Position numbers and translations under genes: made by a program. Shown here piece after piece: positions 35,796-54,665 of a stretch of 64,000 bases of DNA. The notes beneath the pieces were generated by a model. The model saw only the letters and a list, made by a program, of their open reading frames with translations. It was not told where the DNA came from and did no database searches. Every line of letters starts with the position of its first letter. The stretch's first letter is position 1. Source of the DNA: Oryzias latipes (taxonomy: Eukaryota; Chordata; Actinopteri; Beloniformes; Adrianichthyidae); the NCBI RefSeq assembly GCF_002234675.1, contig NC_019871.2, forward strand, positions 28,148,094-28,212,093. Reading direction: 5' to 3'.

Positions 35796-37288
35796 CTTTA
35801 TCTAAAACTCACCAGTGTGACTCAGAGAGAAATTCCTGCTGCTGAACAGTGAAGTTTTCCAGATTTCTTGGATTTCTTCAAGATCATCAAGTGTAAATTA
35901 AATATGTGTACAAACAAACAAGTAAACAAGAAAGAATGTCAAATCCATTTACATTGTAGTTTCCTAAAGTTGAGCCCACTGTTGTTTTTCCAAATAATCC
36001 AAAGAGAACATTATTAAAACATTCTAGCACACTGTTTGGTCACATGACTTTGCTAAATTCAAGGTGTTTCAAAACATTGGACTGGAATGATGGACTCATC
36101 AGTTTTTGATGACATCATGTGTGTGTTGTCTGCTGTGATGCACTTAGTTGTTTTTACCGTATAGTAAAATAAATCTACTGTGTCTAAATCCAAATGGTAT
36201 TATAATCAATTTATTTTGAAATGATTTCATAGCGATTTAGGTCGACTTATTTGATTAACAATTTGCCTCCATCAGATAGATCTGGTTGGATCGAAGGCAT
36301 AGAAAACTATTCATCAATGAAGTCCAACAAAATAAATTGTATTTTTAAAACAGTGAAACGTAACTTTAGAAAAATAGAGAGACCATTTGTTGATATCAGC
36401 TTGTTGACGGCTAAAAGGTGTAATGCACAAGCTTGGGAAAATACGAATAGCCCTCGCATAAACCAGTGGCTAAAACAAATGTTGTATTGCTTTCCTTAAA
36501 AAACAATAAGGTATAGTCATAAAATATTAACAACACCTATTTGAGGAAATTAGGAGAGCCTTTATCTTTATCAATTATATTCATAATTTTGACCTAACAG
36601 ATGATTCAATAGATTTTTGATTTCAACTGCATGGAATTTTGCAACCTCAGCTTAAAAACTTTATGACAATATCTGTGACAATATCAGATAAGAGAAGCAA
36701 TGTTCAATAAGTTTTGTTTTATGTAATTATTATTTGTTTGTTTGTGTGTAGATACTTGTTTTGAGTAAAATGTCGTACAATCCAGCTCTTTTCTTTTCTT
36801 TTTTTCTCTTTTTCGTTATAAGGAAAATGTAACAAGTATTATCGAAGTTGCGGTTTTGTCATGACTCATTCTTTAATAAAACGTTGTGGGGAAAAAAATT
36901 GGTATTTTTAAAACTGTAACACAACATGTAGACCCATTGTGATATTTCTTTGTTTTTGCATGATCCCTGCACATGGGCATAGAGTCAACTAAAAATAAAC
37001 AAGCTAAAAATGGAAACTAGAGAAAAGATATTGCGTTGAACCCCCATCCTTTCCCCATTGGTGGGCTTGTCGTTAACAAATGAGTCTTGCCGGGGCTGAT
37101 AGAGTAATGGTGGTCCATCTATTGGATTAGTGCAGGGATTTCACTGTCGTATTAATCTGTGAAGACAGCAGGCGACCTGAGCTGCGCTCTCTCTGAGCTG
37201 TTGTGTCGCTCAGCCTCTGGCTGTCTGTCAGCGACTCTTTCTGCTCCATCTGACGTTCCACGACGCACAGGAGAGCCTCTCTGCCAGC
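35796..37288. other. Intergenic sequence and probable 5' region of the next gene
   Basis: 35796-37000 shows nothing coding. From about 37140 the sequence becomes richer in GC and leads into the first candidate exon at 37289, so the promoter and 5' UTR of the upstream exon chain probably lie here. No TATA box was confidently placed. Confidence 0.4.
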
Positions 37289-39179
37289 ATGAACCTCTTC
37301 TGCTTCTCACTGGTAAGACTTTCACTTAACTTTCTCGGTTTCTAGCTGTGAGAGTTGAGGGGAACAAACCCCATCTTGCGCCTCATTGTGAAGGCAAAGT
37401 GAGAGATGTTTTCTTGTGTGGTGTTTTTTCCAGAGGTGTGAGCGAATCCCTGCTTTTACCTTCCAACAAAATCAAATGACCAGAGGCTGGTTTGGCGCCC
37501 TGGACGGTGCCCCCCCACCCTCACCTCTCCTATTGCCATTATAGCAGCAAGTTGACACACTAATAGTGGGAGCGTCCCAGCGCAAATTTCATTAACTTTC
37601 CATGGAAGTGGGCGGTTTAAAACTTGCAGGGGGAAAAAAACTGTCAATTGTTGTTTTTGTTTTTTGGGCGCTTTTGCGTCCCGAACAAGATTACGCCCTG
37701 GGCCACCACCCACATTAACCATTGGAACAACCGCCACTGCAAATGACTCAAAGACAGGGAGTCACTTAAAATGAATAAAAAGCAGAAGATAGGAGCAAAA
37801 GTGGAAAATCAAATATAGAAAAAAATAATTATTAACAGTAAATATTACAAAAGAATATGTCAACTTTAAATTGTAACTGAAGAATTTAATCTAATTTATT
37901 TATTTTCAGTTTGTCCTAACTGTTTAATCCATCGCTGATTGATGAGGTCTGTTTAATAGAAGCAAAACATTTGAAGAAGAAGCACGTTTGCTGCTAAGTC
38001 ATTCCAGAAGCAACACACTTTCCTGTCAAGCTGTCTCTCGCTGACACAAGATGCAGATTATAGAGGAGCACACTGACCTTCACACAAGAGACTGGTTCAG
38101 ACAGTCCAAGTACAGAAACCAGGTTTTTTTTTTTTTGTGACTGTCGGGATGTTCCATCATCTAATAGGGAAAACTGACCCCAGACCACAGAATGCATTTC
38201 TGATATAATTTTAGTACACTGACGTCAGCATGGGTTCTTATGGGCCAAAACTGGGGTTTGGTATTATTTCCCATGTTCTTGTGGCATTTTTCTCATGATG
38301 GAGGACATGTATGAATAAAATGAAAGTACTTCCTACTTCAAATTGTTGCGAATCAGGACCAGACCAAAAAATACTTTTCAAAAAATCTTGCAGTTGTGAA
38401 GTAGAATCTACAATTGACATAATCTCCCTGTTTCACACCATTCTGATTCACACTCGTCTTTATTTTAGGTGAGATAAAATCTAAGTAAATGTCTTTGCGA
38501 AGCGTTATAAACAGAAATTTGATTTTTTTTTAAAACCTGTTTTTGTGAATATATAATTTTTGTGTAATAAATAAAACATCAGAAACTAAATTTAATATAA
38601 CCTGAGATGACTCTAAAAGATACTTTTTAGCTTGGGGTGTGAGGCCGCAGGAGCAAGCGTAAACAGCTGGGTGACGGGAAATGGAGGTGGGGTTACTACG
38701 CAACAGTCCACAACTCAGAGGGGAACTTCTAATGAAATCCTGCTGTTGTGCAGAAACTATTTCCTAGAAAATGACACAGGTTTTTTTGATTTTTGCTAAA
38801 AAAAACAGCATAATGTAGCCACACTTTAAAAACAGATCAAAAGATGACTGGAGTGGGTCTTTAAAGAGTCTTATGCACATTGAACACATCTAAAAAGGGC
38901 CACAGTGGATGTATAACAACAACACATCACTGAGATGCTGACTGTTTGTTCCTCGAAGGAACTCAAACAAGCCAAACAAAATTAATCCACGAGGAAATCT
39001 TCTCTGAGGAATTCTTTGCTCAATCCATGGCTGAGAAGCAAATTTAAAGAGCTTTGAGGCGGCATGACAGTCGCGACCGTCAAATCCTCATGGCTCTGAC
39101 TTTTTACTATGAGAGAAAGATTAATGTGCCATTTTATGGATTTTTGTGGATTAAATAAAATGAAAACTGGCATATGTGT

Positions 39180-39213
<34 letters not shown>

Positions 39214-42200
39214 TGTCATCACATTCAGATTTAATCTGCCATCAGGGGCGTAACAACATCAATGGATTACTGTGGTCCATTTACTACTCATTGTGAAATT
39301 TGGAATTCATTTTTGAACTGCGTTACTTGTTTTAAGTTCACACTGGAATTTTTACGTCATTCCAGATGTTTTTTGTGTGTCTTCCCCAGTACAGTCGTGC
39401 TGCTTTTGTCGTGTTTAATCGCCAAATGGGTCCACACATCCTTCCCTCTGACAGGATCTCCCTTCCTTTGTCTCCTTCCATCTGCCATCAGGAGGGCTCT
39501 ATGGACAGCCTGTATGAGGCGGTGCAGAGCTCCGGCGATGGACCACCTCCACCCATCCCCAGCCGCTCATCCAGCCGTTCCTGCAGCCGCTCTTGCAGCC
39601 CCGCCGTTCTGCTGGAAGACAACGCTAAGTGGAGAGGCTCGGGACGCAGCGTCTCCATAGTGAGTGTGTTTGCACAGACAGTAAATTGGTAAAGTCACGC
39701 CAACAGTTGTGGCAGGGTTGCATGGGGGTCACTGCTCGCATTTGTACTCTCATCATGCAGATTGTTCCTGGAAAACAAAGCTGATTATGAAATGATGAAC
39801 AAATCTGCGTGACAGCTGCTCCTTTGGTCAAACTTGTTCACACGTGTCATTCTAGCTTGAAATATAAATTAAATGTCCTTCATGTCCCCAAAGTGAACTC
39901 TGTCAACAACATTTTATTTGACATCGCAGTTTCAACTGCACAAAGCTGATAGTTTCGTGCTAAGGAGCTTTGTCTTCCTCCAGGACCAGCCTCCAACACA
40001 CGGAACCAACTCCAACAAGAAGAAGAGAAGGTAAACTTAATAAACTTACATTCATGCTGGTTTGGTGCAGATGCACTTTATGCTATTAAAGCTCCACAGG
40101 GCCGCAACATAAATCTGGACGATGATTAAGGTCATTCCAATTTATACTGACAATGAAATGATTTCAAAAACAACATTATCTTGTCAAGGATTTAGGATGT
40201 AAACATCTTTGGCTCTCTTGTTGCATGCAAAGTAGAAATGATTCCATTCTGGCTTTTCTTTTATGTTTTCAAACTCTGTAAATGTTTCCTGCAACATAAT
40301 AGACCGAATTATGGCTCCTCACCATATTACATCCATTAACCTGAAAATAAATGAATGATTGAAAGAGTTTTTTTTTCCTTTGTTGAGAAGAATAGCCATG
40401 CAGACTGACGGGCCAGCAGGAGGCAGATTATGGGGCTTTGGGCCTGTTGAACTAAGCGGATTCAAGTTCCCAGTTGCTCTAACACCTTTACTTCCCTGGC
40501 TTTACTCCAGAAGATGCCCAATTCTGATTTTTATCTATAGACACGTGTCCTAATGATGACTTATTTTTGCTTTCAGAACACACATTTCCAAATCTGCATC
40601 AGATAATGAAACACTGGGTAAGAAATTCAATGTCATTCCAGTTTTAAGTCAAAATCTTTTTTCAGTCATTTTTACTAAATATTTGTGTTTTTGATTTAAA
40701 TGTAGAATCCTACTAGTAGCCTTTGCTGCGTTGGCTCATAAAGAAATCAGGCTGGTTTGACAGTGGCCTCTGTTAACCCTGACTTATCACATAAAACCCC
40801 CCGTGTCTGTCTCCATCCACCGCAGATAACCCTGTCTGTAATACTGCAGCGTGGCAGCCGGCCAAAAGCCAAGAAGATTTAGCTCACGTCACCAACAAAC
40901 ACAATGAAGGTAAAAAGGAAATAAGTAGGTTAAGCTCATCAGGAGCGGATGCCACTCTTCATTTCTGCTCACTGCAGAGTCTGACAACGCAAGTTTGATT
41001 GTTTGAAGCTGAACAAAAACCGTCTAACCCAACTTTGACTTTATATCAGCTTTAATTAAAAGAGAGACCTTTAAGAAACAATTATGTAAAGTGGTTTGTT
41101 TTGGGAAGCCAGAAGAAAAGTCAGACAGGTATTAATGCATCTCTGTTCTGGAATGTTTTACCACTATGAATTATTTACAACATCAACTACACATCCATAT
41201 TCTCTAAAACAGAATAGAATCAATTGTTTTGGAAAACAAAACAAAGAAAATGACACATATTCTAATCATTCAAATTTGTGAAACTGAAGGCTGTGAAATC
41301 CCTGACATGTGAGTGACATCTGAGCTCTGCTCTGCAAAAAATAACATGATACTAAAAAAGACTTTAAGAAGTAAAAAAAAACAAAATGAAAAAAGCAGAT
41401 CTCAGTGCTGTCTGGCAGGATCATGAAAAAAATGCAGGTGAAAAACTTATTTTGCCTCTAAAGTTTTGTGTTATGTTGAATTTTGGAGGATTTTCTTCTC
41501 CTTAGAGATTATCTGTGAGGAATATTACATGTATAAACGAAGTTTTAAAAAAATGTTTTTAAAAAATTGTATTTTAATGGTTTTTATTTTTATTTTTTAA
41601 TCATTCCAGGGAATAACTACAATTGTAAAAATACAAATGTCCTTTCAGAGGTGCGGAGGACAAAGCACAGAACGGAAACAAGAGGAGGAAAAGGAGCGAC
41701 TCACTCAGGGACAAAGAAGAAGGAGAAGCCGCTTTTGAATCCGGTAACAAAAACAGGGATCCTGTCATTGACCTCAATGTTTCCCAATAAAAAAACATCT
41801 TCGATAGAAACCTCACAAACAGGTTCTGGTTACGCAAACACACACGTTGATGCCATGTGCCTGAGTGCAAAAATATCACAGATGACAACAGCCTTGATAG
41901 GTTTAATAAATTATGCAACTAGAAAGGACTGGAAGTATATTTAGATGACTTGCCGCATCGGCTTAACGGTCATCACTGATGCAGCACTCGATGATTTCAG
42001 TTTTCATCACAGGTCCATTTAATTAGTGAAAATGTTTCGTTTTCAGCGGCTTGCTTTGGTAGGTTCAGGCTTAGCTTTTTGTGTTGTAATGAGTTAACAT
42101 TCTCCCATATGCAACATGATAAATGTTGTTTGTTAGTGGAGGGGAAAAGTCTAACACTTGTTACAAATGTGGTACAACATGCTGGAGTGCTGTATAGCAA

Positions 42201-42805
42201 CTTTGTGGATGTCCTGAGATTGCACCCTTAGGTTAAAATGTTTAAAAATGCCAACATTTAACTGTGAATTTCTGGTTGCTGAAGCTTCAAGTCAAATCAG
42301 GGTGTTTTTTTTTAGAAAGTTCTTCAAAGAAGAATATCGAGATAGAAACATAGAATGAATTTGTGGCAATTTCTTCAAAGTTTTTGCAAAACTTAGGGGA
42401 TGGTCTAAAAAAATTCAACACAATTTAGGGGTTGACTTGTTAACTTTTTCTTAATTAATAAATGTAAAAAATCTTTCTTGGAGGAAAATGACTGTAACAG
42501 TGGAATTATTTTTCCATTTGTAAGCTTGCTAATTTTGAATGAAATAATGTTCCTGCCAGCACTAAACAGCTTAATCTTAAATAATAATTTGTTCATTTAA
42601 CTAAAAATAGTTTCAGATCCAGGAAGAACCAAACACATTCACAGCTGTCCGGCTCCTCCTCATGCTGGTCGCCGGTCTGGTCGCACTGCTGTGGGGTGGC
42701 ATCTTATTCTACAGCCAGGATTTGTCACACCACGTATTGGTCATTCAGACAGAAAGAGTGTGCTCAGGATTTCTTCCCCCCATTTCTAGAGAATGTCTCC
42801 TGTAG
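37289..42805 (+). CDS. Upstream exon chain of samsn1, short membrane form
   Basis: Seven candidate exons have good borders and matching phases: 37289-37312 (starts ATG), 39492-39659, 39984-40030, 40577-40617, 40826-40909, 41610-41743 and 42617-42805 (stop TAG). They give 228 residues. The second exon is serine/proline-rich (PPPPIPSRSSSRS). Exons three to six are basic and hydrophilic. The last encodes a membrane segment near residues 174-197 (AVRLLLMLVAGLVALLWGG) and a 30-residue tail. Exon six ends in phase 0 and can also join the exon at 45011, bypassing the membrane exon. No known domain is recognised. That this is the 5' part of samsn1 is inferred from strand and phase. A separate gene is the alternative. 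Confidence 0.6.
37470..37738 (-). repeat. End fragment of a hAT-like transposon
   Basis: On the minus strand it begins CAGTGGCGGTTGTTCC at 37738, a terminus type common in fish hAT elements, and continues with GGCGC-rich sequence to about 37470. The opposite end and a target duplication were not found. It lies in the first intron of the upstream exon chain. Confidence 0.45.
39175..39213. repeat. (TG)n microsatellite
   Basis: About 19 GT units with one interruption, in an intron. Confidence 0.95.
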
Positions 42806-43759
42806 ACCTCGCTCTGAGTTCACAGACTGTAAAGACAGGATTTGGCATTTGTGGCCGGAGACTCAAAGCAAGCATGTACTGAGCACTGCAGGAGGTCCAA
42901 TCCTCAAGTGCCAAAAAAGCCTCTCACGATACTTAGAGGCACCAAAAGCCCACAAGGGCAATGGCATTATTAGCTGTTTGAAAGGATTTGGCACATTGAC
43001 TGTACAAGAGAAATGGAGCCACCATGTTGGAGCCTGACAACGTCAGCAAGCATTTATCGGTCCGAGGCTGTCTGAGTCGTCGTTTCCATGGCAACCACAA
43101 TCAGAAGCGAGCTTGATAGATTTTCACACTCCTGTTACTTGAAAGAGGGCTCAGGAGGATCTGTCAATCAAACGTTTAACATGTTTGACGTGAGACCACC
43201 TACTTCTATTCAGGCATCTGATCGGTCAGTTTAAACTTGAATAACCTTTCTTGTCTTATAGAAAATAAAAAACATGAGAAAAATTAGGATTATCAAAAAC
43301 ATTTTTTTTTTTAAAAAAGGTTGCAGAGCAAGAATGGTTATTCTGACAAATCTGAATGAGTAACAGCTGTTTATTTCTCTATAGAGGTCTACGGGATTTT
43401 GGCTTCTTGGAGCCAGCAGGTTTGGGATGCGGGGGGGGGGGGGGGGGGGGGCACTCTGTCCAGTTCTCAAATACAGTCAATAATTTGGCTACACTCCCAT
43501 ACTCAGCTGTGCTGCTTAATGCATGTTCTTTACAGACATGGCACCAATATTAATGGATACAAAGAAGCTTTTCAAGGACATTCAACGTGTTGTAGAGAGT
43601 AATCCTACAAATACAGTTTGTTTATTCCTTGTGCTACTTTCACTGTTTTCTCTTGTAATGTTGCATATGTACACTTGTTTTGTTTTAATATTGTTTTCAG
43701 AGATTTTAGTTAAATACATTCATTGAAAGTCCCAAAATCCAAGTTCAATGATCGGAGTT
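42806..43759. other. Non-coding sequence with a 21-G run
   Basis: Follows the stop codon of the membrane exon, so its start may be 3' UTR. 43431-43451 is an unbroken run of 21 G. No exon with sound borders is seen. Confidence 0.45.
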
Positions 43760-44685
43760 TGGGCCCCCAAGGCACCTGCCTTCGACTGCCACCCAAACCA
43801 CATTGCAGCGGTTCCTTTTAAGCTCCCCTAAAGGTGGTGGGCCCATGGTAGAGGGATCCCACATCATCCCTTTAGGCTGAGTCCTGGTCACCGGGTGCTC
43901 GTCTGCGAGCCCCAACCCCAGGCCTGGCTCCAGAGTGGGGCCCCGGTGAGGCCAGGCGACGAAACGGGATCATTGTTCCTTTTCTTTTCACAAAGGAGGT
44001 TCTGAAACGCTCTTATTCTGACTCGTCACCCAGGAACTGTCTTCCAGGGGACCCTACCAGGGGCAAAAGCCCCAGACAGCTTAGCTCCTGGGATCACTCG
44101 AACTCTCAAACCCCGTCTTGTTTAGAAAATTGGAGCATGAGATTGACAGGCTGATTGGCGCAGCCTCCACTGTTATGCGGTCGCTGTACGTTGTGGTGAA
44201 AAGAGAGCTGAGCCAGGAAGCAAAGCTCCGGTCGATCCTCATTCCAATACTTACTATGGTCATGAGTTCAGGATCATGACTAAAACAACGAGGTCCCAAA
44301 TACAAGCGGCTGAAATGAGCTTCCCCCGTGGGATGGCTGGGGGCTCCCCTACAAATAGGAGGAGGAGCAAGGTCACCCGGAGAGAGCTTGGAGTAGAGCC
44401 GCTGCTCCTCCACATCGAGAGGAGCCAGTTGAGGTGGCTTGAGCATCTGGTCCGGATGTCTCCTGGACGCCTCCCTGGGGAGGAGATCCGGGTATATCCC
44501 CGAAGCCCCGGGGAAGACCCAGGACACGCTGGAGAGAGTAAACTTGGCTGGCCTGGGAATGTCTCTGGGTCCCCCCAGAAGAGCTGGGGAAGGTAGCCGG
44601 GGGGAGAGGAAAGCCTCGACTTTGCTTAGACTGCTGCCCCCGTGACCCGGCCCTGGATGAGTGGAAGAGGATGGATGGATGGAAA
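43760..44685 (+). mobile_element. Rex3-like (RTE) LINE 3' fragment
   Basis: The frame at 44276-44596 carries the C-terminal Rex3-type stretch (AAEMSFPRGMAG, then ELGVEPLLLHIERSQLRW, then LVRMSPGRLPGEE) with stops before it. It ends in GGATGGATGGATGG (about 44669-44684), the GATG-repeat tail of Rex3. A heavily 5'-truncated, dead copy in an intron of the upstream exon chain. Confidence 0.85.
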
Positions 44686-45010
44686 GAAATTTATTTAAAG
44701 TATTTTCTAGTATACATCTGGTAAAAGAAGCCGGCGCAGTGATACAAAACATTTAAGCCAGGTGACCGGTACCGCTAAAGTATTGAGCATGGTATGCCAG
44801 ATGGTAATGTATATTTCAAATTATCAGTGCTTATTTTCTCCCAGTTGTCTTTCCACAGCATTCAGACAAAGACACACTATTATAATTTGTTTGGAGTTGT
44901 CGATCCACATTTCATATTCAGTCATTTATGGGTCAGTCAGGGAGGAGCTGGATGACTCACTATTCCCGCATGGTCACTAAGGGGGATACATGTTTTTCTT
45001 AATTTCTCAG

Positions 45011-47941
45011 AGCGTCCCGACAAACGGAGTAACAACAGAGTCCAAAGCTACCGTGAAAAGACACCATAAGACTGGGAAAAAGGCAGGTGGAAGGAGCGGC
45101 AAAGACGTCTCAAAGAAAAGTCATAACCCAAGAGGTAAAACCTTCTACAACTTACAACATATTAGGTCTTTTCAATTCATGACTCAGACTAAAGGAGTTC
45201 TCTAAAGAAGAGAAGCATTTCCTGTTCTCCTTTTTCCATTACAGCTTAGGGTGTAAAACTATCCTAAGCTCCTTTCACATTCTCTGTGCTACATTGTTCT
45301 GCATCAAAAGAGCCCTCCTGCGAGGCTTTCTGGGTTCTTTGCAGGTGGGTGTTTGCAAACTGAGGCAAATGTGTAACATTCTGAGCACGCTGGCTCAGGA
45401 TTCCCACCGCCAAGCTTCCATACTTTTGGCCTTTTCGGGGTCACGGGGCTGCCTGGTTTAAGGACTTTAGAGTTTTCTTCTTGCAATGAGTTTTTGTTCT
45501 CAATTTTTTTTTTCAAACCATCTCCGTCAGTCCTGCATGTAACATCCCAGAATGGATCTAACACCAGAAGTACAACAGATGGACATTCATTGTGTGGATT
45601 TAAGCCTCCTCATTTGTGCAGAGATGATGATTTTGCTGATCCCAGGAACAAGTGCTGCAAGTTAAACACAAATGTGTGCGTTGCACCACTGACGTCAACA
45701 GGTGCACGCTGCAGCCAGCTTGAGATCATGCTATGATCGGTCACCTTTTTATCTACACCCCTCTTATGACTAAAGGATGCGACCGAGTTGTGTCAGAGAA
45801 CACATTTAGTCAAACAGACATATGTGTCATGAATGTACAGGACACAGATGCATCACAAAAACTCAATGGAGCACTTAGTATCAGATGAAAACCGCAGATA
45901 TGAAGAAGACCACACTGGTAAAAAAAAGTCTAAAATTGATGGAGAAGTAAATAACTGGCTTCTGGCTTACTGTCAGTTTCTCTTCCTGTTGTGCTCCCTA
46001 CTGTCTTTAGTTTTTTGTGTACGTGTGATGCAAGCAAAACAACGTCCAATCACACACTTGCTTCTAGGAAATTCGGGTCAATTACAACTGACGGCTGGTT
46101 AACCATAGTAAGGAATATGTTTGTTGTGTGCACTAAACATACGATAACCCCTTTTTTCTCACAGCACTTCAAACAATACCTGAATAAATCAATAACACAC
46201 ATGTTTTTAAGTGCAAAGAACAAAACGGTCTAGAAGACCCAAAATGCAGGTTTTTATGTTTGAAGCTTTTATGTCAAAAACCCTTCCATCCATTTTCTTA
46301 ACCTGCTATTTCCCTTTCGGGGTCATTGGGTTGCTGGAGCCTGTCCTGACAGGCGGACACACCCTGCAGGTCACCAGTCTGTCGCAGGGCACACAACCAC
46401 TCCCACATGCACCTACAAAGCACGGTTTTGGACTGTGGAAGGAAGTCAGAGTGCCAGGACAAAATCCATGCATGCACAGGGAGGACACGGAAACTCCTGA
46501 CAGAAAGAAGCCAGCCAGGATTTGAACCAGGTTGTTCCTGTCTCCATTGGTTGGATTACTGTAACAGCCTGCTCACTGGCCTGCCCACACGAGCTGTAAA
46601 ACAGCTTCAGTACATCCAGAAGGCTCCTGCTCGACTAGAACCAGGAAGTACCATCACATCTGTCCTGTGCTCAGATCTCTGCACTGACTTCCTGTAGCTC
46701 AAAGAATAGACTTCAAAGCAGATCTGCTTGTTTACAAGTCTCTCCATGGCTTTGCACCAAAGTACATCTCTGACATGTTAGCGCCATATGGACCATTTTA
46801 GACTCTGAGGACCTCAGGGACCATGCCCAGAGTTAGGACTAAACAAGGGGATTCGGGGTTTCAGTCTTATGCATCTAAAAGCTGGAACAGTCTCCCTGAG
46901 GTTGTGAGACAGGCCTCCACTGTGTTAATGTTCAGTCTAGAATCAAAGCATTCCTGTTTAGCCGTGTGTGTACCTGAAGGATCATTATCGACACCTCTTT
47001 TCAATTTCTTCTCTCTCTCCTTTCTTTTAAAGTACATTTTAAAGTAAATAATAATGTATGTCTTTAATCTTTGCACTGTTATGTTTTGGAATTTTAATGC
47101 ATTTTCCTGTTTTGTGAAGCACTTTGAATTACTTTGTGTACGACTTGAGTTTCTCTGTAGAAATGCATTTTTATTTAAAGTTTTGAATGCCAAATGAATA
47201 ATAAATATCTAGATTGTATAAGTTTGACTGTGTCATGTTGCCATATAGTTAATTGAATCTTTAATGAATGGATTTTGGACCAAGTCTTGAGAATTGTTTC
47301 AGATCACGTGTGACAAAAAGGAGCACATCAAAAGTCCTGGGTCCTTGATGTTCTCCATCACAGATACCTGTGTAACAATGTCTTCATGGAGCTTTTTCTC
47401 AGGGAAAATGTTTGTTTTTCTGTCATAAATAAGTACTACTGCTTGAGAATAGGTCTTATTTGGTTTACCATCTGCAACATTTGTCTTTTCTGTCCTGATT
47501 CCTGCATCAGTTCACTCTCCATCGGGCACAATGAGCCCACCTTTGGGACCCCAGTTTCTGGATGTGCCATACGCTTCCAGGCCTGACAAGCGGCTCTACC
47601 TCGGCAAATGCTCCACCCTTCCCTCTCAAGAAAACACGACCCCAGGCCGCTACGCCGACAAGGTCAGTCTGCCTGGTGGAGCCACGCCCACCCATCACCA
47701 ACGCTGGAGCAACCCAGGCGACAGCAGCCCTGCGTGGAGCACCATCCAGCACACCTGCCGCCGGCCGCTCACAGAGTACCGCGCCTACTCCCATGACTTC
47801 AGCACATTACAGGCCAGAGAGTGGAAAGGGAGCCAGCAGCCTGCGATGAGCCAGGACGGCAGCTTGAAGCGGGACCGGGAACCCCAGTTACCCCCTAAGG
47901 TGCAACGATCAGCCACCCAAGTGGATTTGTTGGAGCCAAAC
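45011..47941 (+). CDS. samsn1: Alternative 5' exons leading into samsn1
   Basis: Two exons: 45011-45134 (phase 0 in, phase 1 out; basic, KRHHKTGKKAGG) and 47511-47941 (phase 1 in, phase 0 out; 143 codons, containing MSPPLGPQFLDVPYAS and a donor GTAAGT). The first fits after the exon ending at 41743. The second fits directly before samsn1 exon 2 at 50236. The resulting reading frame from 37289 to 54665 would be about 681 residues, against 349 for the short form. The 47511 exon is clearly GC-richer than its surroundings and has no stop, which supports real coding. No domain recognised. Expression is not shown. Confidence 0.6.
46283..46530 (-). repeat. SINE-like repeat fragment
   Basis: Resembles the SINE at 35389-35783 (CCCTTTCGGGGTCATTGGG, CACGGTTTTGGACTGTGG, ATGCATGCACAGGGAGGACA) but is more diverged and shorter. 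Confidence 0.6.
46535..47190 (+). mobile_element. L2-like LINE 3' fragment
   Basis: It encodes the C-terminal reverse transcriptase stretch LDYCNSLLTGLPTRAVKQLQ, then degenerate sequence including KSWNSLPEVVRQ, and a 3' UTR with AAGCACTTTGAATTAC near the end. Frames are broken. It abuts the SINE-like fragment before it. Confidence 0.7.
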
Positions 47942-49622
47942 GTAAGTGTGTTTAGGTTTTACCACCTTAACTGTTATGTTCTTGTAGACACTGACATGTT
48001 TTTGAAGGTCTTTGTAGACACAGTCTAATCCAGACAGAGTTTACTTCAAGAATTTAGCCCGGACAGTAGATCCTCTGGGTCTTTATTTAATCTCACACCA
48101 AACAGATGATTTCAAGGTCAGGGGTCAGTGGGGACGACATGATCTGATAAAAGCCTCCGTCGTTGTGTTTCTGTCTGAAGTAGCACTCTGTGTGTGTTGG
48201 GAACATTTGAATCTTAAGACAGAGGCTGGGAATTGTCTTTGCGAGCCCCAGACACTTGACTGATGGCGAGCACAGCCGGCAGACGCCATGTGCCACACAG
48301 AGCAGTTGTCAAAGCTTAAAGCAGAAAAGAAGGTGAAAAGAAGGATCCAGCTGAAGATTACAAAGTCACCGAGTTCTAGGTCACTGGATCTTAAAGAAGG
48401 TGAACGTCTATTGTTGCTTCATGTACTGTTCCCTTCTTGATGACTAAAGCTGTTACGGGGCTAAGGTTGGGGTTAGCTGAACTTTTCTAACCCCAACAAC
48501 CACAGGACCTGGATTTAACTCTTTTTTCTAAAAGATAACCAGTGGATTCTCTTCAATGTGAAAGTTTTGTAGATTAAAAGATAGAAAAACTAGTTTGTTT
48601 TACTGAAAATATATGTTCGTATCAACAAAGACTAAGTGACTCTGTTAAAGAGCAGAATTCTTATTGTTTCCATTTCCCCCTTGAGATGAACAACTGCCTC
48701 CACAGGGAGCCAAGAGTCTCTCATGTCGTAGATTAGAAACCTTAATCTGGATTGACACGAGTTTGTGGATGATTGGAGACAGTGGGATTAGGCAGAGATT
48801 TTTTTTTTCTCTTGAACTTCTTTTGTACAAGTGACCAAATGAAACCAGCTGTAATGTAAACACAGCAGCAAATCCCCACGTGACTGACTCCAGGAGATTA
48901 AAAAACAGCGGCGTGGGAATGAGTTGAGGAAATCTGCCTGTCAGATGGACCAGTGAGAATCTGAGACGGGCGGCTTGAGTTAGGACTTTGAATGGAGGCT
49001 GCCGGATGGTTTGCCAGTGAAATATTGAGAGTAGGGGGTCGAATGGAAAGTGTTTCGACACAACTAAGTTCTGTTCCTCTGTCGCACTTCAGCACTTCCT
49101 CAAAAGAAGCCTCCCCACATTAAGAAATAAATAATTACTCCAGCATCATTTACCAAAACCTAGTTCCTTTTTGTTCCATGACGGGAAGTTTTGTTTCATT
49201 TTATACTTCTTCATGTCATATGAGTCAAACAGCCACGTGCAGAGGAAGCGCTTTGGAACAGACACAAGTAGGACACAGGAGCCTCTGAGACCAGCAGATT
49301 CAAAATTAAAAAAAAAGAAGCTGCAGGTTCAGTTTTTCAACATCTGATTCCCTCCATGAAAGGAGAGCGTATCTAGAAACAGCAGCTGCTGCTTGTGGTT
49401 TTCATTGTGTTTCGATGAGGAGAGCAAAAAAATGCCTATTCAAGCATTTGTACTTTTCCCTTTTTGATGCGATACTGCAAGCAGACACACAAAGTCACTT
49501 GCCTCACATCCTGTGTTTTGTAAGGAAGTGGGCCAGCCAGCCCATCAGACAGACAGCCTTCAAGTTAGTTAACACCTCAGTGTCAGAAGAGAAGGGAGAG
49601 GACGGAGAGAATAGATCGGAAA

Positions 49623-54665
<5,043 letters not shown>

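Noticed and set aside
35393..35852. Open frames on both strands near 35.4-35.8 kb
   Set aside because: They lie on a SINE with a target duplication.
45841..45919. Extra samsn1-type exon between 45134 and 47511
   Set aside because: It has an AG before and GT after, but in the phase left by the exon at 45011-45134 it hits a stop, so it does not fit the chain.
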